A stretch of DNA of 64,000 bases from Lacticaseibacillus suibinensis (GTDB lineage Bacteria; Bacillota; Bacilli; Lactobacillales; Lactobacillaceae): the NCBI RefSeq assembly GCF_003946175.1, contig NZ_RHOK01000006.1, forward strand, positions 1 through 64,000. The letters run 5' to 3'. The notes beneath the pieces are model-generated. The model did not search any database and had not been told where the DNA came from. It worked only from the letters and a program-made list of their open reading frames with translations. Positions 43,272 through 52,796 of the stretch are shown piece by piece. A program made the translations under genes and the position numbers. Numbering within the stretch: the stretch's first letter is position 1; every line of letters begins with the position of its first letter.

Positions 43272-44366
43272 CTAATGATTAGCTTTAACCAGCCGGAACC
43301 CGGCCCATGGTTTCAGGCTCTCCAGCAGGAACATTTCTTCAGGGACAACCCGGCCCACGACATTGACTCGGCCGTCATTGACCATCGGCTTCAGCGCAAT
43401 CTGCAAGCCACCAGCATACCGGTCATAACCCACATTATCGATCAAAAGGTCGCCTGCTTTGATGGGCTCGGTGTGATGCGCCGGAAAATCGCTGGCCTGC
43501 TGCTTGCCGCGTTCGTTGGTACTGCGAATTTGATAAGCACTGTGATCGCCGCGATAAGTCTGCCCTTCAGCAAACACCACCGCTTCTTCCGCTGGTGAAA
43601 TTCCCGGCGTCAGTTCAACGTGAATGCCTGGCGCTGGCGCGTTGAACTCATCGGCCGCCGCCTTGAGCTCCGCCTCGCTGGCGTACGCATTGGCAATGAG
43701 CAAATCATCAATCGTATCGAGCATCTTGTAATGTGCCACCTGAGTTTCAATCGGCAAGGTGCGGTGGTCCTCAATCGTGCACATCCCATCTTGCACTGGC
43801 CAAGCGCCAAACGTGCCACTTGGAGCGTTGATAAATGCTGCGGTATTCAACCGGTATTTGGTGTAAATCGCCGTGGCCTGATTGAAATAATCCACACTGA
43901 GGCCCGTGTAACGCCGCGGATAAAAGTTGTGCGACCCCATCAGGTTTTCGCGGTTAGGCGAGAAGGTCATGATGTTGTCCACATACGGGGTGCCTTGGGA
44001 CATATTGATTTCAATTTTCAGGTTGTAGGGATTGCGTGTCATCCGCGCTTCTTCCAGGCCGGAAAAGCCTTCGTCCAGCCGCACGCCATAAGCGCCCAAA
44101 TCATGGAAAAAGCTGAGGTCGTCATAGCTGACACCAAGTTGGGCAAACAGCGCCGGGTTCATGTCCACCATGACCTCCATGCCCAATGCATTCGCCTTGC
44201 CGATCACGCGCTTGAAGTTACCGACCACTTCTTCTTGGTCGCCGTTAATTTGCAACAGTGAGGTGAAGACCCGCTTGTAGCCATATTTCGCGGCCAGTTC
44301 GAGATACGCCGCGTCCTGTTCATAAGTTGAGCGTTCTGGATAAACGGAAACGCCTAATTTTTTCAT
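43272..44366 (-). CDS. mupG: MupG-type 6-phospho-N-acetylmuramidase (DUF871 family)
   Basis: 364 residues. An N-terminal TIM barrel (MKKLGVSVYPERST; GVRLDEGFSG; MGSHNFYPRRYTGLS) and a C-terminal beta domain (about 245-360) are as in the DUF871/MupG family, which hydrolyses the MurNAc-6-P-GlcNAc disaccharide during cell-wall recycling. ATG 44366 has AAAGGATGA upstream. It stands alone here; nanE and an RpiR regulator elsewhere in the window could handle amino sugars that result. Confidence 0.88.
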   Translation of the reverse strand: MKKLGVSVYPERSTYEQDAAYLELAAKYGYKRVFTSLLQINGDQEEVVGNFKRVIGKANALGMEVMVDMNPALFAQLGVSYDDLSFFHDLGAYGVRLDEGFSGLEEARMTRNPYNLKIEINMSQGTPYVDNIMTFSPNRENLMGSHNFYPRRYTGLSVDYFNQATAIYTKYRLNTAAFINAPSGTFGAWPVQDGMCTIEDHRTLPIETQVAHYKMLDTIDDLLIANAYASEAELKAAADEFNAPAPGIHVELTPGISPAEEAVVFAEGQTYRGDHSAYQIRSTNERGKQQASDFPAHHTEPIKAGDLLIDNVGYDRYAGGLQIALKPMVNDGRVNVVGRVVPEEMFLLESLKPWAGFRLVKANH

Positions 44367-44533
44367 CTGTCATCATCCTTTCGCCCCGATTGTAGCACAT
44401 TGGCCTACACCAATATAGCGGTTTCACAAAATGGTGGGCCCTAATCTTCGAGCTAAAACCACCAGCCTCCGCAGCCTTAAATAACGTGTTACACTGTAGG
44501 CAAAACTTATTGTTGCGTTTAGGAGGTAGAAAA

Positions 44534-45460
44534 ATGACAGCTTACGCCTTAATCTACAATCCACACGCCGGTCATAATGGCGCCACGGCCGTCGCCGAAC
44601 ATATTGCTCATCGCATCAAAGCCGCTGGGCACACTGTGATCAACAAGCCCACCAGTCACGCTGGTGAAGCCACCGACCTCGCCTACACCGCTCAGGTCGA
44701 TGTTGTGGTGGCCATTGGCGGTGACGGCACCATCAACGAAGTCGCAGCTGGCCTTGTCAAACGCCGCACACCGCCGCTGCTGGGCATCATTCCCCAGGGC
44801 ACGGTCAACAATCTGGCGCGGGTGCTGCATGTGCCGCAAATGGTTGATTTGGCCTTAGTTAATCTGCTCGAAGGCCAGCCCCAGCCGCTGGATATCGGCA
44901 TCGTGAACGACAAGGTGATGATTTCCACCCTTACGTTGGGCGTGTTGGCCAACGCCGCCGTTTCTGTCTCGCAAAAAGAAAAGCAGAAATTCGGTCCTTT
45001 CGTCTACCTTGCCCGCGGCTTGCACAGTCTCGGCAAAAATCAACACTGGCCGCTGATTATCAAAAGCGCTGGCGAAACCTGGCAGAAGGACACCGCCTTT
45101 TTGCTGGTGACCATGACTAATTCGGTAGGCGGCTTCCTTAACTTTGCCCCGCAAGCCAAACCTGACGACGGTTTGTTTCACGTCTTCGTGGCTCCGCGCA
45201 TGACTTGGCGGCGGACCTTGCTCCTATTGCCCTACTTCTTAACCGGCAACTTCAGCAAGCTGCCCGGCATGACCTATTTCGCCACGAATGAACTGACCAT
45301 CACCAGTACGAAGACCAAATTACGCAGCCGCATCGACGGCGACCCGAGCACTAAGCTGCCGCTGAAGATGCACGTCGCCGCGGGTAAGGTGCAGGTGCTC
45401 ATCAAGCCTTTCATCCTCCGCGAATGGGTCAATGGCGTCAAAGCGGAAACCTCAAAGTAA
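44534..45460 (+). CDS. Diacylglycerol/lipid kinase family protein (YegS/DgkB type)
   Basis: 308 residues with the DAGK catalytic signature VVAIGGDGTINEVAAGL and the PQGTVNNLARVL segment, followed by a beta-rich lipid-binding domain. It phosphorylates diacylglycerol or a related lipid with ATP at the membrane. ATG 44534 has TAGGAGG upstream; the longer frame is not supported. Confidence 0.92.
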   Translation: MTAYALIYNPHAGHNGATAVAEHIAHRIKAAGHTVINKPTSHAGEATDLAYTAQVDVVVAIGGDGTINEVAAGLVKRRTPPLLGIIPQGTVNNLARVLHVPQMVDLALVNLLEGQPQPLDIGIVNDKVMISTLTLGVLANAAVSVSQKEKQKFGPFVYLARGLHSLGKNQHWPLIIKSAGETWQKDTAFLLVTMTNSVGGFLNFAPQAKPDDGLFHVFVAPRMTWRRTLLLLPYFLTGNFSKLPGMTYFATNELTITSTKTKLRSRIDGDPSTKLPLKMHVAAGKVQVLIKPFILREWVNGVKAETSK

Positions 45461-45577
45461 CCTGGCTATCATCGAGTACGCTCACCATCTAGATTAGCGG
45501 GTGGAGCAGTGCTCAAAGCTATGTGGACTAGTAAAATTTAATGCGAACCCGTGTCATCTAACCGTTCACCACACTGT

Positions 45578-45733
45578 GGGGCAGGGCAACTGGAGCAGAA
45601 AGGGGCTCGAGGTGTTGTTGTTCTAATCCAACGATTTTTGTTGGCTTAGAACAAGCCGCGACTTTGAGACTCGCAGAGGCTCAAAGTGCTGGCCACCACG
45701 TTCCAGCCCCTTACTGCGGAGGTTGCCCTGCCC
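45578..45733. repeat. Large inverted repeat E1 with two inner hairpins
   Basis: Arms GGGGCAGGGCAAC... / ...GTTGCCCTGCCC enclose TTGTTCTAA/TTAGAACAA and ACTTTGAG/CTCAAAGT hairpins. Together with E2 it fills the gap of about 630 bp before hflX. Confidence 0.75.
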
Positions 45734-45763
45734 GAGCTAATTTGGTTGTTGTAGTCGCGCTAC

Positions 45764-45867
45764 GTGAGGCCAACGCTCGAGCAGCTAGCTACGCGCCAAG
45801 CCTCGCCTGCCAAGAACGCTGGCAATACTTGGCGCTAGGCTATCTGTCGAGCTAAAAGCGGCCTCAC
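45764..45867. repeat. Long inverted repeat E2
   Basis: GTGAGGCC...GCTCGA.CAGCTAGCT...GCGCCAAG pairs with CTTGGCGCTAGGCTA...TCGAGC...GGCCTCAC. It lies next to E1, directly before the hflX promoter. Confidence 0.7.
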
Positions 45868-45876
45868 TTCGCAGCC

Positions 45877-45906
45877 TTGGTATTTCTCCGCCAAACATGC
45901 TAAACT
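45877..45906 (+). promoter_or_regulatory. Promoter of the hflX leader
   Basis: TTGGTA, 18-bp spacer, TAAACT preceded by TGC (extended -10). The transcript would start near 45913. Confidence 0.65.
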
Positions 45907-45938
45907 GAACCTAGATATAGGAAAGGAGCTAACTCGCG

Positions 45939-45977
45939 ATGCGTTTAAAAGTTGTTGCCACGCAGTTAATTGGATAA
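45939..45977 (+). CDS. 12-codon leader peptide upstream of hflX
   Basis: Reads MRLKVVATQLIG, with ribosome site GAAAGGAG 10 bases before the ATG. It is in the 180-base untranslated leader of hflX and precedes an intrinsic terminator. Its ribosome site region (AACTCGC, 45931-45937) can pair with GCGAGTT at 46000-46006. This arrangement is that of an antibiotic-responsive leader. Confidence 0.55.
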   Translation: MRLKVVATQLIG

Positions 45978-46031
45978 TCAGCGTTTTTTGGCGCGACTTG
46001 CGAGTTGGATCTACGGAACCAGGATTATTTG

Positions 46032-46069
46032 GGGAAGCTGATGACAGCTTCCCTTCTTTTGTCTTTTTT
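46032..46069 (+). terminator. Intrinsic terminator in the hflX leader (attenuator)
   Basis: GGGAAGCTG / CAGCTTCCC with a 4-base loop, followed by TTCTTTTGTCTTTTTT, 24 bases before the hflX ATG. Confidence 0.7.
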
Positions 46070-46092
46070 CAAGGCGCGCCTCAGGAGGATTT

Positions 46093-47370
46093 ATGGATCA
46101 ATTACAACCAGAAAAAGTACTCATCACCGGCATCTCCAAGATGCAGGACAATTTCGACTATTCCATGCAGGAATTAGCCGAACTCGCCAAAGCCAACCAC
46201 TATGACGTGGTTGGCGAAACCCGGCAGAACCTAGACCGGGCCAGCGGTGCCACCTATTTTGGCATCGGGAAAGTCGACGAAATCGCCGAACTGGCTCGGG
46301 CCAACGACGCCACCACGGTCTTGGTGAACGACGAGCTCAGCCCCTCGCAGCTGCGCAATCTAGAAAAGCAGATGAAGCTTCATGTGGTTGACCGCACCCA
46401 GCTGATTTTGGAAATTTTCGCTAACCGCGCCGCCAGCAAGTCGGCCAAGGCGCAAGTCGAAATCGCCCAGTTGCAGTACGCCTTGCCGCGCCTGCATCCC
46501 AGTGCCAACAAGCTGGATCAGCAAGGCGGCGGTGGTGCCGGCGGCCTGGCCAACCGTGGGGCAGGTGAAACCAAACTCGAAATGGACCGGCGCGTGCTCA
46601 ACAAACGCATCGCCCGTTTGCGCCGCGAACTTAAAGAAGCCGACATCGGCGCCGAGGTGCGTCGGGCCAAACGGACCGAAAATAAACTGCCAGTCGTGGC
46701 GTTGGTGGGCTACACCAACGCCGGCAAATCGACGACCATGAACGGCTTGCTGGATCTGTTCGCCGATCATCCGGAAACTAAGCAGGTCTTTGAAAAGGAC
46801 ATGCTGTTTGCCACCTTGGACACCAGCGTGCGCCAGCTGACTTTGCCGGACAATCGCAAGTTCCTGCTGTCGGATACGGTTGGTTTCGTCTCGAAGTTGC
46901 CACATAACCTAGTCGACTCGTTTAAGGCAACCTTGGCCGAAGCTGCGAATGCCGATTTGCTGATCCAGGTGGTGGATTACCACGACCCGCATTACCCGGA
47001 AATGATGAAAGTCACCGAGGACACCTTGCACAGCATCGGCATAGAAAACATTCCGATGATCGAAGCCTACAACAAGGCCGACTTACGGGCAGACACGCGT
47101 TTCCCGGAAGAAAACGGCAATCAGCTGATTTACTCCGCCCGCGATCAAGCCTCGCTCCAGCGCTTGACGGAGATGATCACCAGCCGTATTTTCGCCGACT
47201 CGCAGGTCAATACCTACCTCATCCCCTTTGCCCAAGGTAGTGTGGTCGATTTTATCAACCGCGAAACCGGCGTCATCGAAACTGCTTATGAGGAAAATGG
47301 CACCCGCATCAAAACCACAGTTAACCCGATTCAGGCGGGCAAATTACGCCAGTACCTGATTGAAGACTAA
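46093..47370 (+). CDS. hflX: Ribosome-splitting GTPase HflX
   Basis: 425 residues. N-terminal HflX domain, the glycine-rich linker QQGGGGAGGLANRGAGETKLE, a coiled coil of Arg/Lys-rich helices, then the G domain with P-loop GYTNAGKS, DTVGF switch II and NKAD. It splits stalled 70S ribosomes under heat or antibiotic stress. ATG 46093 has CAGGAGG upstream. Expression is likely controlled by the leader peptide and terminator before it. Confidence 0.95.
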   Translation: MDQLQPEKVLITGISKMQDNFDYSMQELAELAKANHYDVVGETRQNLDRASGATYFGIGKVDEIAELARANDATTVLVNDELSPSQLRNLEKQMKLHVVDRTQLILEIFANRAASKSAKAQVEIAQLQYALPRLHPSANKLDQQGGGGAGGLANRGAGETKLEMDRRVLNKRIARLRRELKEADIGAEVRRAKRTENKLPVVALVGYTNAGKSTTMNGLLDLFADHPETKQVFEKDMLFATLDTSVRQLTLPDNRKFLLSDTVGFVSKLPHNLVDSFKATLAEAANADLLIQVVDYHDPHYPEMMKVTEDTLHSIGIENIPMIEAYNKADLRADTRFPEENGNQLIYSARDQASLQRLTEMITSRIFADSQVNTYLIPFAQGSVVDFINRETGVIETAYEENGTRIKTTVNPIQAGKLRQYLIED

Positions 47371-47376
47371 CCCGAA

Positions 47377-47426
47377 AAAACTCGGTCCTGCTTTACCGCT
47401 ACAGCGGTGAGGCAGGACCGAGTTTT
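47377..47426. terminator. Bidirectional terminator between hflX and brnQ
   Basis: AAAACTCGGTCCTGC / GCAGGACCGAGTTTT, with an inner ACCGC/GCGGT pairing. Confidence 0.9.
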
Positions 47427-47429
47427 GAC

Positions 47430-48812
47430 TTATTCCCGGATTTCACTAACCAGTTCAGGCCGCTGCAAGGTGCCGGTCGCTTTGGCCAATGCCACCCCAC
47501 CAATTAGCCCTAGTAGCATGAAGGGTACAAAGTCCATGGCGTATTGATACCAAGGAATGAAGCGCGTCGCCCATCCGGTAATTGCTTGGATCCAAATCCA
47601 GCTCGCCGCGGGTTGAGGCAGCGCATTGAGCGCATCCAGCACTGCCGGAATCACCGTTAGGCCGACAGTAGTTTTGTAAATCAGGCCGTTTTTACCGATG
47701 AACGGGTGCAACAGCCCCAAAATAATCAACGCAATCGCCAGCGGATACAGCAACATCAATACTGGCGTCGACCAGGCAATGATTTGATTGAGCCCGATAT
47801 TGGAAATCAAAAAGGCCCCGAAACAGGTCAGCGGCAAAAAGCGCTTGAACCCAATGTGCGGAAATCGATGGCCCAAGTCCTGTGACAGCGACGTGACCAG
47901 GCCAATCGCCGAGGTCAAACAGGCCAGCACGGTCATCGCGGCTAACAGGCCCGTGCCAATGAGGCCCGTGTAATGCGTCATAATGGCGGTAAATGCCGGT
48001 CCACCGTTAGCAGTGGTGGCGGTGAACCGCAGCGACAGGACGCCAAGCGCAATCAAGAGCGCATAGATAATCGCTTCCAGCCCCATCGCCAGTGCCCCCA
48101 CCTTGGCGACATCTTGGCTGCGGCGCCGCGGCGAGGTGACCCCGAAGAAGCCCAGCGCCGCCACGATTGTCACCCCAAAGCCCAAACCAGCTAAGGCATC
48201 CATGGTGTTGTACCCTTGCAAAAAGCCATTGGTCAATTGACTGCCAGCCGCGGTGGCATGCGTCGCCGCCAGCAACTGTGGGCCGTCGCCTTTGATGATG
48301 AACGCCGCCACAAACGCCGCCCCGAGCAGTAATAGCAACACCGGATTGAGGAACTTGCCGACGTAATCGGTCATTTTGGACGGCTGGCGGGAGAAGAAGT
48401 AGGTTAAGGCAAAGTAGACTGCCGAGAACAACAATAGGGCCAGTTGCAAGTGATCCTTACCGATAAACGGTTGCACCCCCATTTCAAAGGCCACAGTCGC
48501 CGTGCGCGGGGTGGCAATTAACAGCCCCAAACTGGCATGGGTCGCCACCAGGAAGAAGAGGGCGAACGCCTTTCCCACTGGCCGCGCTAGGTGAAACATG
48601 GAATCGGATTCGGTCATCGAGATAGCTAAGATTGCCATCAGTGGCAAGCACACCGCTGACAGCAAAAAGCCCAGCGTGGCTGGCAACCAGTTGCCGCCGG
48701 CGATCTGGCCGAGGTGAATCGGGAAAATCAGATTCCCAGCGCCGAAAAACAGGCCGAACAACATGGAACCTAACACCAGATACTGACGTTTCGTTAATTT
48801 GGGTTGGGTCAT
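47430..48812 (-). CDS. brnQ: Branched-chain amino acid carrier, LIVCS family
   Basis: 460 residues with about twelve membrane segments and the BrnQ signature GSMLFGLFFGAGNLIFP near the start. It imports leucine, isoleucine and valine with Na+ or H+. ATG 48812 has GGAGG upstream. Transcription is controlled by the T-box in its leader, whose specifier I read as a valine codon. Confidence 0.95.
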   Translation of the reverse strand: MTQPKLTKRQYLVLGSMLFGLFFGAGNLIFPIHLGQIAGGNWLPATLGFLLSAVCLPLMAILAISMTESDSMFHLARPVGKAFALFFLVATHASLGLLIATPRTATVAFEMGVQPFIGKDHLQLALLLFSAVYFALTYFFSRQPSKMTDYVGKFLNPVLLLLLGAAFVAAFIIKGDGPQLLAATHATAAGSQLTNGFLQGYNTMDALAGLGFGVTIVAALGFFGVTSPRRRSQDVAKVGALAMGLEAIIYALLIALGVLSLRFTATTANGGPAFTAIMTHYTGLIGTGLLAAMTVLACLTSAIGLVTSLSQDLGHRFPHIGFKRFLPLTCFGAFLISNIGLNQIIAWSTPVLMLLYPLAIALIILGLLHPFIGKNGLIYKTTVGLTVIPAVLDALNALPQPAASWIWIQAITGWATRFIPWYQYAMDFVPFMLLGLIGGVALAKATGTLQRPELVSEIRE

Positions 48813-48842
48813 AGCAATGCCTCCATTCGAATTACGGGGACG

Positions 48843-49112
48843 AAAAAAGCGCCCCTAGTAGCTTAACTACTAAGGGCGCTGAGCGCGGTACCACCTTATC
48901 TTGTCAGTTCGTCACCAAACTAACCTCAGAGCGTACGACCAGTAAAAACTGGCGATATGCCGTTGCTGTAATGGGCGCACCCAGCCGCGACTCCTCGCCG
49001 CGACAACTCATAGCCTACTTTCACTGCTTGATCAACACCGCTTCCCACTAACCGCGGCTCCCTGAGTTGATGACGGCAACTACTCTGCTAATCTTCGTCT
49101 TTGTTGAGAGTT
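48843..49112 (-). ncRNA. T-box leader of brnQ, specifier read as GTA (valine)
   Basis: The minus-strand transcript has the T-box motif AAGGTGGTACCGCG (around 48884-48897). A strong terminator follows (AGCGCCC.TAGTAG / CTACTAGGGGCGCT and T6, 48843-48880). In stem I the AGTA/GAA loop-E pair is present. In the tyrS leader of this window the specifier TAC lies one base after GAA; the same position here is GTA. That calibrates the reading as valine, with moderate confidence. Confidence 0.88.
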
Positions 49113-49141
49113 AGCATAAATGAAATTTCAGTGAGTGTCAA
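49113..49141 (-). promoter_or_regulatory. Promoter of the brnQ T-box transcript
   Basis: Minus-strand TTGACA, 17-bp spacer, TATGCT. Confidence 0.75.
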
Positions 49142-49271
49142 CCTTAAATTTTAATAATGCTTCAAATCACTCGTGCAAATGACATCACCAGCACTGGGCA
49201 CTTTGCTCGCAGTTCATCATTTTCATTGGCTACTATCGTCGGCAACCGGCCTCGTAAGGAGGTGTGTTGTA

Positions 49272-49361
49272 TTGAAGATGCTATTTGTGGCAATCATTGC
49301 CCCAGCGGTGGTGGGGATAGTAACCGAACTATTCGCCGACTGGTTGGCTCGACGACGATAA
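49272..49361 (+). CDS. Fst/Lpt-like type I toxin peptide
   Basis: 29 residues from TTG 49272 with ribosome site AAGGAGGTG 7 bases upstream. The peptide (core LFVAIIAPAVVGIVTELF, then ADWLARRR) has the hydrophobic helix with a central Pro and the charged C-terminus of Fst and lactobacillar Lpt toxins, which insert into the membrane. Two direct repeats shared with the convergent antisense RNA region and a shared terminator complete the pAD1 par-like layout. ATG 49278 is an alternative start. Confidence 0.85.
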   Translation: MKMLFVAIIAPAVVGIVTELFADWLARRR

Positions 49362-49399
49362 TCGCCCCGGTTGTCGCTAATCCACACGCTCACATATAA

Positions 49400-49477
49400 G
49401 CGAAAAAAGAGCCATCACTCGCCGAATGAGTGATGGCTCTTGTGTTGCATTGAATTGCTATTTGTACAGCGAGTATA
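49400..49477 (-). ncRNA. Antisense RNA antitoxin of the Fst-like system, with its promoter
   Basis: A minus-strand extended -10 TGGTATACT (49472-49480) would start an RNA of about 65 bases near 49465 that ends at the terminator shared with the toxin mRNA. The 24-base stretch 49442-49465 repeats the toxin start region 49264-49288 (GTGTTG.ATTGAA and GCTATTTGT) in direct orientation, as the DRa/DRb repeats do in par loci. Confidence 0.8.
49403..49442. terminator. Shared bidirectional terminator of the toxin-antitoxin RNAs
   Basis: AAGAGCCATCACTC / GAGTGATGGCTCTT with 7-base loop and T/A runs on both sides. Confidence 0.88.
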
Positions 49478-49548
49478 CCATGTTCTTCTAGAAAAAGCAT
49501 GCCCACTTGCTTATCCGAGGCACTTGTTTTGAATTGACATCCGGTCAG

Positions 49549-52500
49549 TTAGCGCTTAAACGCCAAGGTCACAATCTGATAAGGATGCAAGTTAACTGTC
49601 ACTGCGCCGTCAGCATTGGCGGTGAGGTCGTTCACGGGGCTTTCATCTAGCCGCACCACCTGCGCCTGCGTATAAGCAAAGTTCGGCGTCAGGCTGACGG
49701 TCGTTGTCGCGCCAGAGAAATCATGCAGGCGGATGATCACCGCATCCCCGGCTTCGCTTTGCTTGATGGCATCCACGCCGGCGGTGGTGCTGGCCACCGT
49801 GAACAACGCGGGTAGGCTCGCGGCGATGCCTGGCAAGGCTAGTGCAGGATCATTTAGGGCCGCAGCGGCTTCAACCACACCACCAGCCAGGTAGTCGCCT
49901 TCGTGCGGCAGCAAGCTGTAGGTGAAGTCATGCTGGCCCTGATCGGCGTCAGGATCTGGATAGACCCCGGCTTTGATCAAGGACAAGCTCAGCCCGGCCG
50001 CCGTGGCGGCATAGCCGTATTTGCAATCATTAAGCAGCGCCACCCCATAGTCGCGCTGGCTCATATCGGCCCACTGGTGGCCAACGACTTCGAATTTGGC
50101 TTCTTCCCAGGAAGTATTACGGGCAATTGGCCGCGTCATGTTGCCATACTGAATGTCGTAGCGGGCAACATCGGTCATGACGTTAAGGTCAAAATGGGTC
50201 CGCAGCAAGATTTCATGCTCATGCCAATCGGCCCTGGTGACAAAATCCAACCGCCGTGAATCCAGCGGAATTTTCAACGTTTGGCTCACCGTCGAATGAT
50301 GGAAAGTGTAGTGCATGGCCACCTCATAACCAGCTTCGTCAGCGGTGACGGTGATTTGGTCCGCCGCCAGCTCCTGTGACTTGGCTGGATAGTCGGCATC
50401 AATATTCCAATTATCAAATGCCGTTGGCCGATCCTCATACACCCGTAGCGCGTTGCCCAAGCCACCTGGCGTTAAGACCTCCCGCTGATGATCACGATCG
50501 AACAGCCGCGTCAGCTGACCCTTAGTATTCCACGCCAGCTCGTAATGCGGCGTGGTCAGGTGATCCACAGCCAAAGTCTGCTGGTGCAGCGGCTGTTTCA
50601 CAGGCACAAAATGCACTTTGCGACTGCTAAAAGGCGCAATCGCCACTTGCGGCAGCCGCCAGCCGTGGCCTTGGCGCAGAGCCGCAATTTGGTTACCACT
50701 GTTGTCTTCGAAAATGCCGGCTTCAGGCTGGTCAATATACACCGTGGGATGGGACAATTGCGTGGGATTAAACAAGGTGTACTGATTGGCAGCCCCAGCT
50801 GACAGCCGGTCGGCAATAATGTTGGCCACCAGCTGCCGGGCTTCAGCGTACAACGCCTTGGCATCTTCATAGACTTCCCCAATCGCCGAGCCGGGCAGGA
50901 CATCATGGAATTGATTGCAAAGCAGAATTTCCCAAATCCGATCAAAGGCCGCCTTCGGATAAGCGACGCCCTGCTGCACCCAAGCTGTGGTGGCAATGAT
51001 TTCAGCCCGCCGCACGGCCAGCTCAAGTTTGCGGTTTTGCCGCTTCATTGCCGCCTGCGAGGTGTAGGTGCCGCGGTGGTATTCCAAGTAGAGCTCGCCA
51101 TTCCATTCCGGATAGGTAGCCTGGTTAGCGGTAAAGGTTTGCTCCAAATCACTGAAGAAGTCGGCCACGGTTTTATTTTGGATATGCGGCATGCCAGGCA
51201 GCCGATCGATCACCTGGATATTTTCAATCATTTCCTTGGTGGGCCCGCCGCCGCCATCGCCGAACCCATAAGGCATCAGCAGGACATTGGTCAGGTCCTT
51301 ATCTTGGTAGGCGCGATACGAATCCATGATGACATGCGGGGAAATTTCGCCATTGTAGGTGTACTTCCACTCTTTCGGGTTGGTGTAATCGTAAGTTCGC
51401 TCGGTAGTCGTGATGAATTCGGTCAGCACCCGGCTGCCATCCAGGCCAGTCCACATGAACACGTCATGCGGCATCCGGTTGGTATCGTTCCAAGAGATTT
51501 TGGTGGTGGCAAACCGATCAATACCAAAACCCTGCATGATTTGCGGCAAGGCATAGGAGTAGCCGAAAACATCTGGCAGCCATAGCACCGTCTGGCGGTG
51601 ATGGAACTTCGCTTCAAAATAACGCGTCCCGTACAAGAACTGGCGGGTCAATGCTTCACCAGAAGGCAAGTTGGTATCGGGCTCCACCCACGTGCCGCCA
51701 TCTGGCTCCCAGCGGCCTTCCGCGGCCCGCCGCTGAATGGCTTTGAACATCGCCGGGTCATCTTGTTCAATAAATTTGTGGACTTGCGGGGTGGAGTAGA
51801 AGAATTTGAACTCAGGGTAACGGTCCATCAAGCGCAGCGCCGTGGCAAAAGACCGGCGCGCTTTTTCCCGGGTATGGCGATACCGCCACAGCCACGCAAC
51901 ATCAATGTGGGTTTGGCCAATTGCGTCGATGTTAAAGGCCAGCTTGCTGCCGTGATGCGCGGTGATGAAGGTCTCAATCAAGGTCATTACCTGCCCACAA
52001 GCCTCATCCAATGCGGCGGTTGTCAAGGTCGCCCAGAAGAAGTGGCTAAAAGCCTGCTTCACCAGGCGCTGATAGTCATAGCGTAGCGGATCATCGATAT
52101 GCAGTTCCGGAATCAGATTCACGATGTTGGCCAGATAGCGGTAGGTCTGCCGCGCCAGCCGGTGCTCAGGACCGAACGCTGCCTGGTTGAAGACAAAATG
52201 CTGGGTCTGTTTGGGTCCGCCGCCTTCCAAGCCACTCCACATCAGCAACTGACAGGCGACTTGCTGCCCGGCGTATTCGGAACCAAAGAAGATTTCCTCA
52301 TGTTGCTATCCACCGCTTGGCGCACTTGACCGTTCACAAACAGTAGCCCTTCAAAGCCCGAATTGTTGCCATCTCCAGTGCGCCCGACATCCAGTTTCGC
52401 CACTGTGGCTTCGCTGGCCGCTGACACCGGCACGGTAAAGCGGAGCCAGTTGTAATCGTCTCGGCCAGACCAGTGATCACCGAGCTGAACGGCCTGCCAC

Positions 52501-52649
52501 TGCGCCTCCGCCGGCGGCAACGTGCGGTGATCAGCCCTCGTCTCATGCCACAACGCTAAATCAGAAAGGTTCTGAAAATCCGCGTATAACGCCTGATGCA
52601 ACAAGCGCAACTGCTGATTGACCTTACGTTGATCAAATTCTGCTGTCAT
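49549..52649 (-). pseudogene. GH38 alpha-mannosidase gene broken by a one-base deletion
   Basis: Two frames together encode about 1,030 residues of a family 38 alpha-mannosidase. The first (52649 to 52242) ends correctly in LDVGRTGDGNNSGFEGLLFVNGQVRQAVDSN and then turns into nonsense. The continuation HEEIFFGSEYAGQQ...LLMWSGLEGGG lies in the next frame and runs to 49549, with IGQTHIDVAWLWRYRHTREKA and the catalytic region intact. One base is missing near 52302 (AAC-ATG where AAC-CAT-GAG is expected). The downstream frame's start (TTG 52248) has no ribosome site, so no full protein is made unless this is a sequencing error. The enzyme would cut mannosides from glycans or oligosaccharides. Confidence 0.88.
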
Positions 52650-52796
52650 TGTTTTCTCCTTGAATACTTAAATTACGCCCAGTATAGCGCAGAATTTTTA
52701 GCAGCAACACATTGACATATCAGGAATTTTGGGAATTGGAAGACACTGATCAAGCATGAGAAACAAGTTGGGCACACAACTATTTCAGAACAGTAC

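Noticed and set aside
52295-52310. Programmed ribosomal frameshift in the mannosidase gene
   Set aside because: No slippery heptamer, stimulatory hairpin or upstream internal ribosome site is visible at the break.
52242-52649. Separate 135-residue gene upstream of the mannosidase
   Set aside because: Its sequence is the N-terminus of the same GH38 enzyme, so this is one gene broken by a frameshift and not two genes.
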